A stretch of DNA of 64,000 bases from an uncultured Spirochaetaceae bacterium (GTDB taxonomy: Bacteria > Spirochaetota > Spirochaetia > Sphaerochaetales > Sphaerochaetaceae): contig CALXKZ010000023.1 of NCBI GenBank assembly GCA_944389065.1, positions 1-64,000 of the forward strand. Reading direction: 5' to 3'. The stretch's first letter is position 1, and every line of letters begins with the position of its first letter. The notes under the pieces are model-generated. The model worked only from the letters and a program-made list of their open reading frames with translations. It made no database searches and had not been told where the DNA came from. This document shows, piece after piece, positions 35,042 through 44,094 of this stretch. The position numbers and the translations under genes are program-made.

Positions 35042-38011
35042 ATGCTATCAAAACGCGTAATCAGCATCTTTGCATTCATATTCATAACATTGATTGTACT
35101 CTCATCCTGCGCTCCTAGTGCTGTCACTGATCCTGAAGCGACTGCGGATCTTACGATTGTAGCTTCCATTCCAGATAGCAGAGCTTCAAGGACAATCCAG
35201 CCAGGGATCGACAGTGTCGTCCCTGACAGGCTTGTGGTAGAGCTTTCAGGATCTGAAGACAAGATCGGCGATTTCACATATGAAGATGGAAAGGAAAGCT
35301 ATACGCTCACAAATGTAAAGGTCGGATCATATACGATCAAGGTTACAGGATATGCATCCTATGAGATTGCTGGTGAGAAGACTGATGCCAAGGTAATGTA
35401 CGGTGAATCAAGCTATACTGTCACAGCCAGCGGCGCAAACTCATGCCGTGTTGAGCTTGAGTTCGGTACAGATGGCACAGGCGCGATCTCAGCTATGATC
35501 ACATGGACGGATCTTGCATCGGGCAATAGCCCTGTTGCAGATGCAATGAGAAACGGTAGCATTGGATTCCTGGCATATTACACAAAGAACAATGAGCCTG
35601 TGATAGGGGAAGATAAGAGTTCTGATGACCTTGATGCGATCATCCATTGGGTTGATGATGCAGAAGCAGGAGAATACCAGTACTTCGAGGATAAGATCCC
35701 AGCAACGGGCAAAGTAGCTGAGGATATCTACTTCCTGATCTATACGAAGGATGCAGATTGGAATATCTCTGTAGTAGGCAAGACTTTCTATTCAACGCTT
35801 ACCGTATACAGCAATGTAATATCGATCCCGGATAAGAATGAGCTTTATAACTTCCATCTCGACAGCAGCAATGTCCAGGGCTATCTTCTGAATGTAACAC
35901 ATGTCAATGCATCCCATTCAGAAACCGATCCATCAGGTACTCTTATAGTCACGTGGAAGAATCCTGATTTCTCCGACAATGTCTATCCGATGACAGTTAC
36001 AGTGACACTGAAGGAAGAGACGGAGGAAGCAAACGGATATTCAGCAGTGAATGATGTAGAGTTCAAAACAGAAGCTTCTGAAGGAAGAACAGAGTTCAAA
36101 GGCCTTGATCCGAACAAGACATACTCAATCTATTTCAAGATCAATGGCGCGATTGGCTACTCCCTTGAGGAACTGAAGTTTGAGAATGCAAGGACACAGG
36201 GTGTCACAGCCATAGCATTCAAGTCCGAAATCGCGGAATCATATACCGTTGGTGATACAGTGACTGTGACTGCCTCGATAACGCCATCAGCTGCTGATCA
36301 GAGTGCATTCACGATCATAGAAACAAATAGCAGCCCAGATGCATCGATTGATAATGAAGCACATACAATCACATTCAATAAGCATGGTGACTATTCCTTC
36401 AAGCTTGTTGCAAGAGAGAAGGAAAGCATTGAATCAGATGTTAAGACAACAACAGTAAGGCTTAATGCGCCACTAGCTGTCGAAGCTGAAGCAAAGGATA
36501 ATGTTGAGATAACATGGGATGCTGTCGAGAATGCTACGGGCTATAAGATCTACAGAAACGGATCTGCAGAACCAATAAATACTGTCTCAGAGAACAAGTA
36601 TACAGATACTGCAACGATAGCTGGAGAGACATATACGTACTCTGTCGCAGCATCAGCAGGCGATGCAAAGTATGATAGTGAAGCAACTGCATCAAATGAA
36701 GTGACAACAGCAGGTGCCTTCATTAGCATAGAGCTTCCAAAGCTCCCAAAGGATGATATCTCATCATACCTTGAGCCAGTCAGAGGCAAGTACATCAATC
36801 CAGATGATCCTGATAAGGAGAAGAACTCATTCAGCATCGGACTCAGCAACCCTATCGAAGGAGCAAAGGAGTACATCTGGCTTCTGAATGATAAGGAGAT
36901 ACAGAGGACCAATAACTATGCAGAAGCTTCAGTAGAGATCTCATCATCAACGAAAGGCTTCCTCGGTGATAGTGACTACAATCCGAACACACTTGTCCTC
37001 AGAGTAGAGACAGCAGATGGCACATGCTCCGGCTCTGTGAACTTCTATGTGATCAAAGGAGAGCTGAAGACACTTGAGTCATTCCGGATAGGCGATGGCG
37101 ATGGCCGTGTTGTCTTTGGTAATGAGAATGCAGAAGAGCTCATTCCTGTATTCAGTGCGGATGGAACAATTGAACCTGTTGTAACATGGTCTGCTTCTCC
37201 TGAAGGTATCGTTGAGATCACAGAAGATGGAAAAGTAAATGCACTCAAGATGGGAGATGCAACAATAACAGCTTCTGTTGATATCAATGGTGAGATAAAG
37301 AGCCTTACACAGAAAATAAAGAGCTATATCCCAGTTGGTGAGATAACAATCGGAGAGCTACCTCATACTGAGATGATTCTCTCTGGTGATAGTTTCCCAG
37401 GAGTAGAGATCGTAGATACAAGCTATAGCTCTCAGAACCTTTCCGATTATCTGACAATCATAGGAAAGAATGGAGAGGCAATATCAAAGGAACAGCTTGG
37501 CGTATATTCTTCCAGCATCATCTGGGAATCCTCAAATACCAACGCTCTCTCTGTTAATAATGGAGTGGTATCAACAGGGACAGTTGCAGATACTGCTGTA
37601 ATAATCACAGCAAAGTCATCTGATGATTCTGCTATCAACGATACAGTTGCAATGCAGGCTTTGAAAGTTGATATTCTATGTAATAATGCTGTAGTTACTG
37701 GAAAAGAAGGATCAGTTGGATCAACGTGGACAGGCCATGACCCATCAAGATTAAATTTGAGTTTTAGTAATGACTATATTACGGAATCAACATATTCATC
37801 ATCCGAATTTAAAAATGATTGGTGCTTGGATGGTGAAATTGGAAAATTGCAAACTGGTGGAGCATACTCTACATTTACAATTTCCAATTCCGGATTTACA
37901 GCGACAGCCACTCGCAAAGCCCTTGCTGATAATATTACCGTATCTGCTGTATTGCAAGAAAAAGATACTCTCTCACGAATTGCTGTTTTGAGTTTTACAG
38001 CAGTGAATTGA
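35042..38011 (+). CDS. Large lipoprotein with FN3 and BIG2-like domains, paralogue of the 26993-29524 product
   Basis: 989 residues, GGAG nine bases upstream. The signal ends VLSSC. N-terminal beta domain (LTNVKVGSYTIKVTGYASYE), FN3-like modules (TLIVTWKNPDFSDNV; VEITWDAVENATGYKIYRNG) and BIG2-like segments (VVTWSASPEGIVEITEDGKV; IIWESSNTNALSVNNGVVST), then a ~110-residue C-terminal module. Domain order follows the 843-residue paralogue. The last ~350 bases are more AT-rich than the rest, which could mark a recombined 3' module. Surface or extracellular binding function is inferred. Confidence 0.8.
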   Translation: MLSKRVISIFAFIFITLIVLSSCAPSAVTDPEATADLTIVASIPDSRASRTIQPGIDSVVPDRLVVELSGSEDKIGDFTYEDGKESYTLTNVKVGSYTIKVTGYASYEIAGEKTDAKVMYGESSYTVTASGANSCRVELEFGTDGTGAISAMITWTDLASGNSPVADAMRNGSIGFLAYYTKNNEPVIGEDKSSDDLDAIIHWVDDAEAGEYQYFEDKIPATGKVAEDIYFLIYTKDADWNISVVGKTFYSTLTVYSNVISIPDKNELYNFHLDSSNVQGYLLNVTHVNASHSETDPSGTLIVTWKNPDFSDNVYPMTVTVTLKEETEEANGYSAVNDVEFKTEASEGRTEFKGLDPNKTYSIYFKINGAIGYSLEELKFENARTQGVTAIAFKSEIAESYTVGDTVTVTASITPSAADQSAFTIIETNSSPDASIDNEAHTITFNKHGDYSFKLVAREKESIESDVKTTTVRLNAPLAVEAEAKDNVEITWDAVENATGYKIYRNGSAEPINTVSENKYTDTATIAGETYTYSVAASAGDAKYDSEATASNEVTTAGAFISIELPKLPKDDISSYLEPVRGKYINPDDPDKEKNSFSIGLSNPIEGAKEYIWLLNDKEIQRTNNYAEASVEISSSTKGFLGDSDYNPNTLVLRVETADGTCSGSVNFYVIKGELKTLESFRIGDGDGRVVFGNENAEELIPVFSADGTIEPVVTWSASPEGIVEITEDGKVNALKMGDATITASVDINGEIKSLTQKIKSYIPVGEITIGELPHTEMILSGDSFPGVEIVDTSYSSQNLSDYLTIIGKNGEAISKEQLGVYSSSIIWESSNTNALSVNNGVVSTGTVADTAVIITAKSSDDSAINDTVAMQALKVDILCNNAVVTGKEGSVGSTWTGHDPSRLNLSFSNDYITESTYSSSEFKNDWCLDGEIGKLQTGGAYSTFTISNSGFTATATRKALADNITVSAVLQEKDTLSRIAVLSFTAVN

Positions 38012-38040
38012 GATTTGAATTGAGTCAACAATAAGTTATT

Positions 38041-38074
38041 GGAGCTGTCATGATTATGTGATAGCTCCTTTTAC
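38041..38074 (+). terminator. Terminator after the 35042 lipoprotein
   Basis: GGAGCTGTCA (38041-38050) pairs with TGATAGCTCC (38059-38068, one G-U), followed by TTTTACTTTT. Confidence 0.85.
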
Positions 38075-38207
38075 TTTTATGATATCTGAACACGTAAATA
38101 TCACGATTATGGCATTTCTTTGCTATGGTAAAACTTAGATGATGGTATTGCTAAGGTTCGGATAGCGGATAGTTGATATAGTACCCAATATTGCTTTACT
38201 ATAAAGC

Positions 38208-38476
38208 ATGGAGAAATATAAGGTATTCATCAGCAAAAAGCACTTAAAGGTATAGAAAAGCTTCCCAGAAAAGAACGGAGTACTCTTGTGAAGCTGATAG
38301 AAGACCTTAAGATTTCCGGGCCAATCCAGCCAGGATATCGGAATTACAGTGCGTTAGGAGGAAATCGATATCATTGCCATCTGAGTTATCGCTGGGTAGC
38401 TTGCTGGTATGAAGAAAAGGGAAAGCTAAGGATAGAGGTGTATTATGTTGGTAGTCGTGAATCAGCCCCTTATTAA
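38208..38476 (+). pseudogene. RelE/HigB-like toxin, frameshifted in an A run
   Basis: ATG 38208 begins MEKYKVFISKK and then hits TAG at 38253. The frame one base over continues ALKGIEKLPRKERSTLVKLI to VEVYYVGSRESAPY-type RelE/HigB sequence and stops at 38476. The switch falls in a five-A run (38235-38239); six A would give one 89-residue toxin. The antitoxin gene behind it is intact and overlaps its end. The toxin is probably inactivated, or at most made at low level by slippage. A start at GTG 38288 would lack the N-terminal helices. Confidence 0.7.
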
Positions 38477-38816
38477 TGATTTCAGAATCGAAGGAATGCT
38501 CTCCAGTTCTTTTCTTGATAATCTCCGGAAGGAATTCGGTGATTCCATGAAGATCATCAGGCAGGATGAGGATGAAGGATGGGTGAATGCTGATGATCTT
38601 GACTGGTATAAGGAAGAGATTGCCAAGGAAACCCCTGGAAGCAATCTACGTTTCTATAGAAAGCTTGCAGACATGACCCAGAAGGAACTTGCGGATAAGC
38701 TTGGAATGACGAAGCAGCATATATCTGATATGGAAAGGGACAAGCGTGCAATAAGCAAGGCAACAGCAAAGAAGCTCGGAAGTCTTTTCAAGGTATCGCC
38801 TGTGCGTTTTATCTAA
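38445..38816 (+). CDS. XRE-family antitoxin (HigA-like)
   Basis: 123 residues from ATG 38445, after AGAGGTGT. The C-terminal ~55 residues are a canonical Cro/C1 HTH: FYRKLADMTQKELADKLGMT, then KQHISDMERDKRAISKATAK. The N-terminal part (DSMKIIRQDEDEGWVNADDL) would contact the toxin. It overlaps the decayed RelE/HigB toxin frame by 32 bases, the toxin-first order of HigBA-type modules. It probably represses its own promoter. Confidence 0.85.
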   Translation: MLVVVNQPLINDFRIEGMLSSSFLDNLRKEFGDSMKIIRQDEDEGWVNADDLDWYKEEIAKETPGSNLRFYRKLADMTQKELADKLGMTKQHISDMERDKRAISKATAKKLGSLFKVSPVRFI

Positions 38817-38902
38817 ATCTTGGATTGGCTTTTAAGATTATGATGCATTCAGCCTGTGAATGCTTTCAGAACGTTTCCTTGGTGTTTTAGAATCATGGAA
38901 TA

Positions 38903-40252
38903 TCAGGACAGGCAGAATACCATATATGAAGGTATGTTGTATCCTTTTTCTGTTATGCTGAATGGTTTTGGTGATATCACATAGGACTCAGCTATTCTTT
39001 TGCCGAATCTGGCTTTGAATGCATCATATGATACAGTTGTGAAATTCATAGATGATTTGACCTCGATAGGATAGACCTTCATATTCGTTTTGCTTTCGGA
39101 GGATATAAGGAAATCGATTTCAATATCGTTGCGATGCTTTTCAGCTGAATAATGAGTATAGAAATATAAGGATTTCCCCTTAGCTGTCAGCATCTGCGCT
39201 ATAAGGTTCTCATGGAGCATGCCCTCGTTCAGAGAAAGTCTGCCATTCATTATTTCCTTGTATAGTTCTGTGCTCGATATTTCGTTTTCACTGAATGCAT
39301 GGCTGACTAGCAAACCTGTATCTCCCATGTAGCACTTTATGAACGTTTCATCTTCATTCAATGCAAAACCTGCATTCGGATCATTGCATCTATAGCATAT
39401 ATTGCAGATCATTGAGTCTCCTAGCCAGAATAGGGGTTCATCATAACTGCTGCTGTCCCCGATTTTGCTAAGCATAACACGCTTCTCATGGGTTGAAAGA
39501 AACCCCGGTATATTCTCAAATAATCTTGAGACGCGGGAGTTGTATCTTGCTGCTGCTTTTCTTATATCATCGCGATAGAGCGATAGTATCCTGCGCTTTT
39601 CAATATCAGCGGCATAGAAATCTTTATTTCCTGATATATAAGCAGCAACACTCTGAGGCATTCCTCCCACGAGCATGTATTCTCTTAAGCATCTTGATGC
39701 TTTTTTATGAAAAGCATTTTCGAGAGGCTTCCTTGCTCTGTAGCATTCTCTGATATATTCAAGAAGGATTTCCTCTCCTTCAGCAAGAAGGAATTCCTCG
39801 AAGTCCAGTGGATACATACTGATCCGATCTTCTTCTGAAGGAATCACAATGTCTTTGACGTTCTCTTTTATTGATATCAATGAGCCTGTCTCGATATAGT
39901 CGTATCTTCCGTCTGCTACAAGATACTTTATTGCTTCTCTGGCTCTTGGGAATTTCTGTATTTCATCAAAAATGATAAGAGATCTTCGTTTGAATAGGTG
40001 TGTATTGTATTCAAGAGAAAGAATCTGGAAAAAAGTATCAAGGTCATTAAGATTGTCCCGGAAATTATCCAGAACTGTTTTTGGGGCATTTGCGAAGTCG
40101 ATAGCAATATATGAATCGTAATTCTCTTTACCGAATTTTATAGCGAGTGTTGTTTTTCCTACGCGTCTTGCTCCTTCAATAAGAAGTGCCGAATGCCCAT
40201 TAGATGAATCTTTCCAATGCCGCAGTTTGTCATAAGCTTTTCTATAAAATTC
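38903..40252 (-). pseudogene. DUF4143/AAA_14 ATPase lacking a start codon
   Basis: The frame is complete from the family's N-terminus (EFYRKAYDKLRHWKDSSNGH, codon 40250-40252) with Walker A IEGARRVGKTT, Walker B LIIFDEIQKFPRAREA, sensor YIETGSLISI and the C-terminal IEIDFLI/IEVKSS nuclease-like core. No ATG, GTG or TTG precedes the Walker A motif in frame; the first is TTG 39880, after the ATPase core begins. AGGGGACAAGAAT directly upstream looks like a ribosome-binding site whose ATG was lost by a 2-base deletion. Alternatively, an extra G in the AGGGGA run would join it to ATG 40283. Confidence 0.7.
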
Positions 40253-40284
40253 TTGTCCCCTAAGTGATTATTATCATAATACAT

Positions 40285-40366
40285 AAAAACGCAAAGTAAA
40301 TTATTTTAAAATTGTGGAAAAAGCGCAGAGTAGCTTTACTGAAAAAGCTATAAAAAGCGCAGAGTA
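40285..40366. repeat. Three direct repeats, AAAAAGCGCAGAGTA type
   Basis: AAAAAGCGCAGAGTA occurs at 40318-40332 and 40352-40366, with a variant AAAAACGCAAAGTA at 40285-40298: period 33-34 bases. Read on the minus strand (TACTYTGCGYTTTTT) they lie directly upstream of the AAA_14 gene and could be regulator binding sites about three helical turns apart. Confidence 0.75.
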
Positions 40367-40375
40367 ACAGAGTGG

Positions 40376-40864
40376 CTAGTAACTGCTCTCGAAGATGATC
40401 ATCTCATTGTTTATCTTTATAGCGAATGCCTGCATGTCATCTGAAAATGAGAGCAGCACCTTTTTCCTTGCCTGATACGCTGTAAGGTATCCATTTTCGT
40501 ATCTGAATGAGATTGTCTTTGAAAAGGAAGGAGAGTGGAAGGTTATGAGAACTCCCTTTCCTTCCTTTTCAGTCCTTGCAGTTCCATCAGCATCGATATG
40601 GAATATCGAATCAAGGATCTTCCTATTGTCCTCATCAGCAAGCCACTTTCTTCCATCAGCGATATTGATCTCCGATGCTATCTCGCCATATGTTTTTTCC
40701 TCGATATCTGTGGAAAGGAAGATCTCTATGCTTGATGCAGCCAGCACTGTTATGAGTACAGCTGATATAAAGAGCGCAGCTGCCAGCTTCTTCCAGTCTT
40801 TCACAGGGCCATCACCTTGTTCCATATATTTCTTTGTCGGCTTTAGGTCCTCTTGTTCCATCAT
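40376..40864 (-). CDS. Small single-pass membrane protein of unknown function
   Basis: Taken as 162 residues from the first ATG of MMEQEDLKP (40864); the frame extends to 40930 and the start is uncertain because no ribosome-binding site is well placed. A short cytoplasmic segment, one membrane helix (LAAALFISAVLITVLAAS) near residue 30, and a ~115-residue outside domain with KTISFRYENGYLTAYQARKK. Architecture only; no known family. Confidence 0.55.
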   Translation of the reverse strand: MMEQEDLKPTKKYMEQGDGPVKDWKKLAAALFISAVLITVLAASSIEIFLSTDIEEKTYGEIASEINIADGRKWLADEDNRKILDSIFHIDADGTARTEKEGKGVLITFHSPSFSKTISFRYENGYLTAYQARKKVLLSFSDDMQAFAIKINNEMIIFESSY

Positions 40865-40969
40865 GCTGATGGTAATCCTCTTTATTCCATTGGATATGTG
40901 CATAGTGGCTAACACGTGCGTAAGAATCATTTTTGTGCTAATCTACTGTCAGGTGCATGGATCATGCCA

Positions 40970-40995
40970 TTGACTTGGGGGCAGTGTGGTATTAT
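40970..40995 (+). promoter_or_regulatory. Possible promoter of the tsaD operon with short spacer and G5 run
   Basis: TTGACT (40970-40975) and TATTAT (40990-40995) are separated by only 14 bases, which include GGGGG (40977-40981). The -10 box is good; the -35 box may be used poorly at this spacing. Confidence 0.4.
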
Positions 40996-41027
40996 CTTAG
41001 CATCAGCGTACGGAGGCAGAAGACAAT

Positions 41028-41255
41028 ATGGAAGAGATCAGATTTGATTCGCTCGGAGCCGATCTCAGCGGTCTGGGGCTGTCTATTCTTCAGGATTTAA
41101 CTGAAAGATCCAAGCAGAAAGGAGTCCAGATCGGTGTACCATGGTCAAAGGATGTTTACAGATATATCTTTGAGCTTACACCTCCCGGAGAAGCAGAGAT
41201 CATTCTTGAGAATTCAATCTGCGGTCTGACGATAATCGATCCGGAAAATCTATGA
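41028..41255 (+). CDS. Small conserved-looking protein upstream of tsaD
   Basis: 75 residues starting MEEIRFDSLGADLSGLGLSI and containing SKDVYRYIFELTPPGEAEII. No signal peptide. It overlaps tsaD by four bases (ATGA), so the two are translated together. I do not recognise the family; the coupling suggests a link to tRNA modification or simply shared expression. Confidence 0.65.
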   Translation: MEEIRFDSLGADLSGLGLSILQDLTERSKQKGVQIGVPWSKDVYRYIFELTPPGEAEIILENSICGLTIIDPENL

Positions 41256-42265
41256 TTGTACTTGGAATTGAAACCAGCTGCGATGAATGCAGTGCGGCCG
41301 TTGTCCGTGATGGCCATGATATTCTTTCAAATGTGATAGCAACCCAGATAGAGCTTCATAAGCCTTATCAGGGGGTAGTTCCTGAGCTTGCCTCACGTCT
41401 TCATACCGAGTGGATACAGCAGGTCGTTGAAGCTGCGCTGATGCAGGCTGGAATAACGAATAAAGAGCTGGATGCAGTTGCTGTTACATCGCGTCCGGGG
41501 CTTCTTGGGTCGCTCCTTGTCGGCGTCAGCTTCGCAAAATGCTATGCCAAGGCTCTTGGGATTCCATTCATCGGTATAGATCATATCAGGGCGCATCTCT
41601 ATGCATCGCAGATAGAGAATCCTCTTGAGTATCCTTATCTTGGTGTTCTCGTATCAGGAGGACATACTGTGATCTGCCGCGTCGATTCATATGACAAGGT
41701 CGATGTCTTAGGAACAACGATCGATGATGCGATAGGTGAGGCTTTCGATAAGGTTGCGAAGTTCTATGATCTTGGCTTTCCTGGCGGAGTTGTCATAGAC
41801 AGACTGTCGAAGAATGGTGATCCGAATGCATTCCTTTTCCCCGGTCCATCATTGGACAGGACTGAGCATCCCTACGATATGTCATATTCAGGGCTTAAGA
41901 CAGCTGTCATCAATCAGAAGGATAAGTTCCGGAATAAAGATGCCCAGGATACTCCTGAGAATATCGCGGCATCATTCCAGCGTCAGGCTGTAGGCATTCT
42001 CATGAGGCGTGTTAAGCTTGCTCTTGCTGATACAGGCCTTAAGAGGGTCTCTGCAGGTGGAGGAGTGGCTGCCAACTCTCTCCTCCGCTCAGAGCTCAAA
42101 GCACTGGAGAAAAGCGGATATACAGTCACATTCCCATCTCTGAAGCTCTGTACTGATAATGGTGCGATGGTAGCAGGCCTTGCATACTGCTATCTAAAGG
42201 ATGGCTATCGTGACAATGAGCGCCTGAGCGCGTCGGCACGTGTCACAGCTTTCAAAAAATTCTGA
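41252..42265 (+). CDS. tsaD: tRNA N6-adenosine threonylcarbamoyltransferase TsaD
   Basis: 337 residues, usual length. ASKHA-fold features: LGIETSCDECSAAVV at the N-terminus, VPELASRLHTEWI, TSRPGLLGSLLVG, the metal-site IDHIRAH, LVSGGHT, TTIDDAIGEAFDKVAK, GGGVAANSLLR and LCTDNGAMVAGLA. With TsaB and TsaE it transfers threonylcarbamoyl to A37 of tRNAs reading ANN codons. Neither partner is in this window. Followed by tRNA-Gln and tRNA-Glu genes on the same strand with their own promoter. Confidence 0.97.
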   Translation: MIVLGIETSCDECSAAVVRDGHDILSNVIATQIELHKPYQGVVPELASRLHTEWIQQVVEAALMQAGITNKELDAVAVTSRPGLLGSLLVGVSFAKCYAKALGIPFIGIDHIRAHLYASQIENPLEYPYLGVLVSGGHTVICRVDSYDKVDVLGTTIDDAIGEAFDKVAKFYDLGFPGGVVIDRLSKNGDPNAFLFPGPSLDRTEHPYDMSYSGLKTAVINQKDKFRNKDAQDTPENIAASFQRQAVGILMRRVKLALADTGLKRVSAGGGVAANSLLRSELKALEKSGYTVTFPSLKLCTDNGAMVAGLAYCYLKDGYRDNERLSASARVTAFKKF

Positions 42266-42337
42266 TACTATCTCATTATATTACTTGAAATTAGTAATAT
42301 AATGAATAAATAAGACAGAATATTTTCACCAAAGCTA

Positions 42338-42366
42338 TTGACAGATAGTCAACATTCCTTTAATCT
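42338..42366 (+). promoter_or_regulatory. Promoter of the tRNA-Gln/tRNA-Glu genes
   Basis: TTGACA (42338-42343), exactly 17 bases, TAATCT (42361-42366); the tRNA begins 20 bases later. Confidence 0.8.
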
Positions 42367-42386
42367 TGCTGAGGATTCGGAAAAAT

Positions 42387-42457
42387 TGGGATGTGGTGTA
42401 ACGGTAACACTGCAGATTCTGGTTCTGCCTTTGGGGGTTCGAGTCCCTCCATCCCAG
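42387..42457 (+). tRNA. tRNA-Gln (anticodon CTG)
   Basis: Acceptor TGGGATG pairs with CATCCCA; anticodon stem GCAGA/TCTGC with loop TTCTGGT; T arm GGGGGTTCGAGTCCCTC. The anticodon CTG reads CAG. The U1-A72 pair is typical of tRNA-Gln. Confidence 0.93.
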
Positions 42458-42466
42458 GAGTAAAAC

Positions 42467-42538
42467 GGTTCCTTCGTCTAATGGTTAGGACAGGAGATTC
42501 TCAGTCTCTAAATAGGGGTTCGATTCCCCTAGGAACTA
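42467..42538 (+). tRNA. tRNA-Glu (anticodon CTC)
   Basis: Acceptor GGTTCCT with AGGAACT, anticodon stem GGAGA/TCTCT with loop TTCTCAG, T arm TAGGGGTTCGATTCCCCTA. The anticodon CTC reads GAG. Lies 9 bases after tRNA-Gln, in the same transcript. Confidence 0.93.
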
Positions 42539-42541
42539 AAT

Positions 42542-42584
42542 AAGCCCGCTGGACTATAAGAATAGTTCTCGGGCTTTTCTTTTG
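42542..42584 (+). terminator. Terminator of the tRNA operon
   Basis: AAGCCCG (42542-42548) pairs with CGGGCTT (42570-42576), followed by TTCTTTT. The loop contains a small ACTAT/ATAGT hairpin. Confidence 0.8.
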
Positions 42585-42604
42585 CCTCTTTCTTTTCATT
42601 GCAT

Positions 42605-42702
42605 CCATATTCGTTAAAATAATTTTCAGTATTTTTATTTAAATCATCAAAATTATTTTAATGATTTATCTTAATTATGATAAAATATCCTTAACGATAT
42701 GG
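42605..42702 (+). promoter_or_regulatory. AT-rich control region bracketed by inverted repeats
   Basis: CCATATTCGTTAA (42605-42617) and TTAACGATATGG (42691-42702) are reverse complements apart from one extra T, and enclose ~70 bases of very AT-rich DNA. The right arm covers the ribosome-binding site of the ATPase gene at 42711. Confidence 0.55.
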
Positions 42703-42710
42703 AGAGTGAA

Positions 42711-44015
42711 ATGGATTTGACTGTAATCAAAGAAAAGATTCTCTCTGATAGGGAATATATATTTTCCAGGAAATATGCAGAAAGGGATTTCAGCTTTAAG
42801 GAACTGCCTGGTATGGCCGTGATTGTCGTAGGGGCAAGACGTTCCGGGAAGACTTCATGGCTCAGAGGATATGCCAGGAAGCTTATAAATGAAGGGATAC
42901 CTAAAGAGAAAATCTGCTATATGAATTTCTTCGAGCATCTGGATGGTCTTACGATTCCTCTGATCGAGAGAGCTTTTTTTGAGCTTTATCCGAAACTGCA
43001 GGATGATGGCGATGTCAGATTCCTATTCGATGAGGTACAGAACATAAAGGACTGGGGAGCAGGGGTCTCTGTCCTGATGGATAGGCATCCGTGCCATGTG
43101 ATACTTACCGGGTCTTCCGCAAAGTACCTTGCTGTTGATATCGCAGATGAGATGAGAGGACGAGGGCTGCCATTTTCATTCTATCCTCTGTCATTCCGTG
43201 AATTCTGCCGATTCTGCGGTGTTTCTGTTTCTGTTGGCAATGTCTATCCGCTGTCAGAGCAGAATATAATCTCGAATATGTTTGATCTGTATCTCAGCCG
43301 GGGCTCATATCCAGCGCTTTCAGCTGTTGATGATGCAAGCCTCCGCCAGATGGTCCTGAATGATTACTTTGATCTAGCATACTCCCGTGATATCATAGAT
43401 AGATTTGAGGTCACAAAAGGAACGATGCTACGGCATCTTCTTTTCAGGTTTGTAAAGAACAGTGGGAGCCCATATACGGTCAGCCGTCTTGTGCATATGC
43501 TTAAGAGTGAAGGATTCTCCACATCTGCAGATCTTGTTTCATCCTATATTGATATGATCAAGAATACGCGGTTTATGGTGGATGTTGAGATATACGGGAC
43601 TGAGACGGAGAAGAAAAGGAATCCTCGTAAGCTATATGCAATAGATCACCAGATGGCAGTCCTTTTCCGTGAGTTCGGATTCTCTGAGGGAATTGTGCTT
43701 GAGCATGCGGTATTCTCCTCCCTGATCCGGACTGGCCTGAATATAAGCTATTACCGTGATAAGGATGGCTATGAGACTGATTTCGTAGCCTCTGATATCT
43801 CTATGGATCCGAAAGCTCTTATCCAGGTTTCATGTAGTCTTTCTGAAAGCCGGGAGCGCGAGTTCAGGGGGCTCAGAAGTGCAATGTCAGCATTCGGCAT
43901 CAGAGAGGGGCTGATCATAACCAAGGATGAAGAGGGCGAGGAGGAATGCCCGGAAGGAACAATCAGGATTGTAAGAGGATGGCGTTTCGTGCTGGATACG
44001 GAAGCATTCCTGTAA
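42711..44015 (+). CDS. DUF4143/AAA_14 family ATPase
   Basis: 434 residues from ATG 42711, after GGAGAG; ATG 42699 lies inside the control repeat. Walker A VVGARRSGKTSW near residue 37, Walker B RFLFDEVQNIKDW near 105, sensor VILTGSSAKYL near 128, the DUF4143 region, and a C-terminal nuclease-like domain (SYYRDKDGYETDFVA then IQVSCSLSE). Same family as the genes at 33026 and 38903-40252. The function of these ATPases is unsettled. Confidence 0.88.
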   Translation: MDLTVIKEKILSDREYIFSRKYAERDFSFKELPGMAVIVVGARRSGKTSWLRGYARKLINEGIPKEKICYMNFFEHLDGLTIPLIERAFFELYPKLQDDGDVRFLFDEVQNIKDWGAGVSVLMDRHPCHVILTGSSAKYLAVDIADEMRGRGLPFSFYPLSFREFCRFCGVSVSVGNVYPLSEQNIISNMFDLYLSRGSYPALSAVDDASLRQMVLNDYFDLAYSRDIIDRFEVTKGTMLRHLLFRFVKNSGSPYTVSRLVHMLKSEGFSTSADLVSSYIDMIKNTRFMVDVEIYGTETEKKRNPRKLYAIDHQMAVLFREFGFSEGIVLEHAVFSSLIRTGLNISYYRDKDGYETDFVASDISMDPKALIQVSCSLSESREREFRGLRSAMSAFGIREGLIITKDEEGEEECPEGTIRIVRGWRFVLDTEAFL

Positions 44016-44094
44016 TGCTTACAGGCTCCGCTGATTGGAATAGGGCAGGGAGTCTGGATCGGAATAGCGTTTCATCGCATATCTATCGGATAAA

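Noticed and set aside
40285-40366. Three evenly spaced direct repeats as a CRISPR array
   Set aside because: Units are 14-15 bases with ~19-base spacers, one is degenerate, there are only three, and no cas gene is near; better read as control-region repeats.
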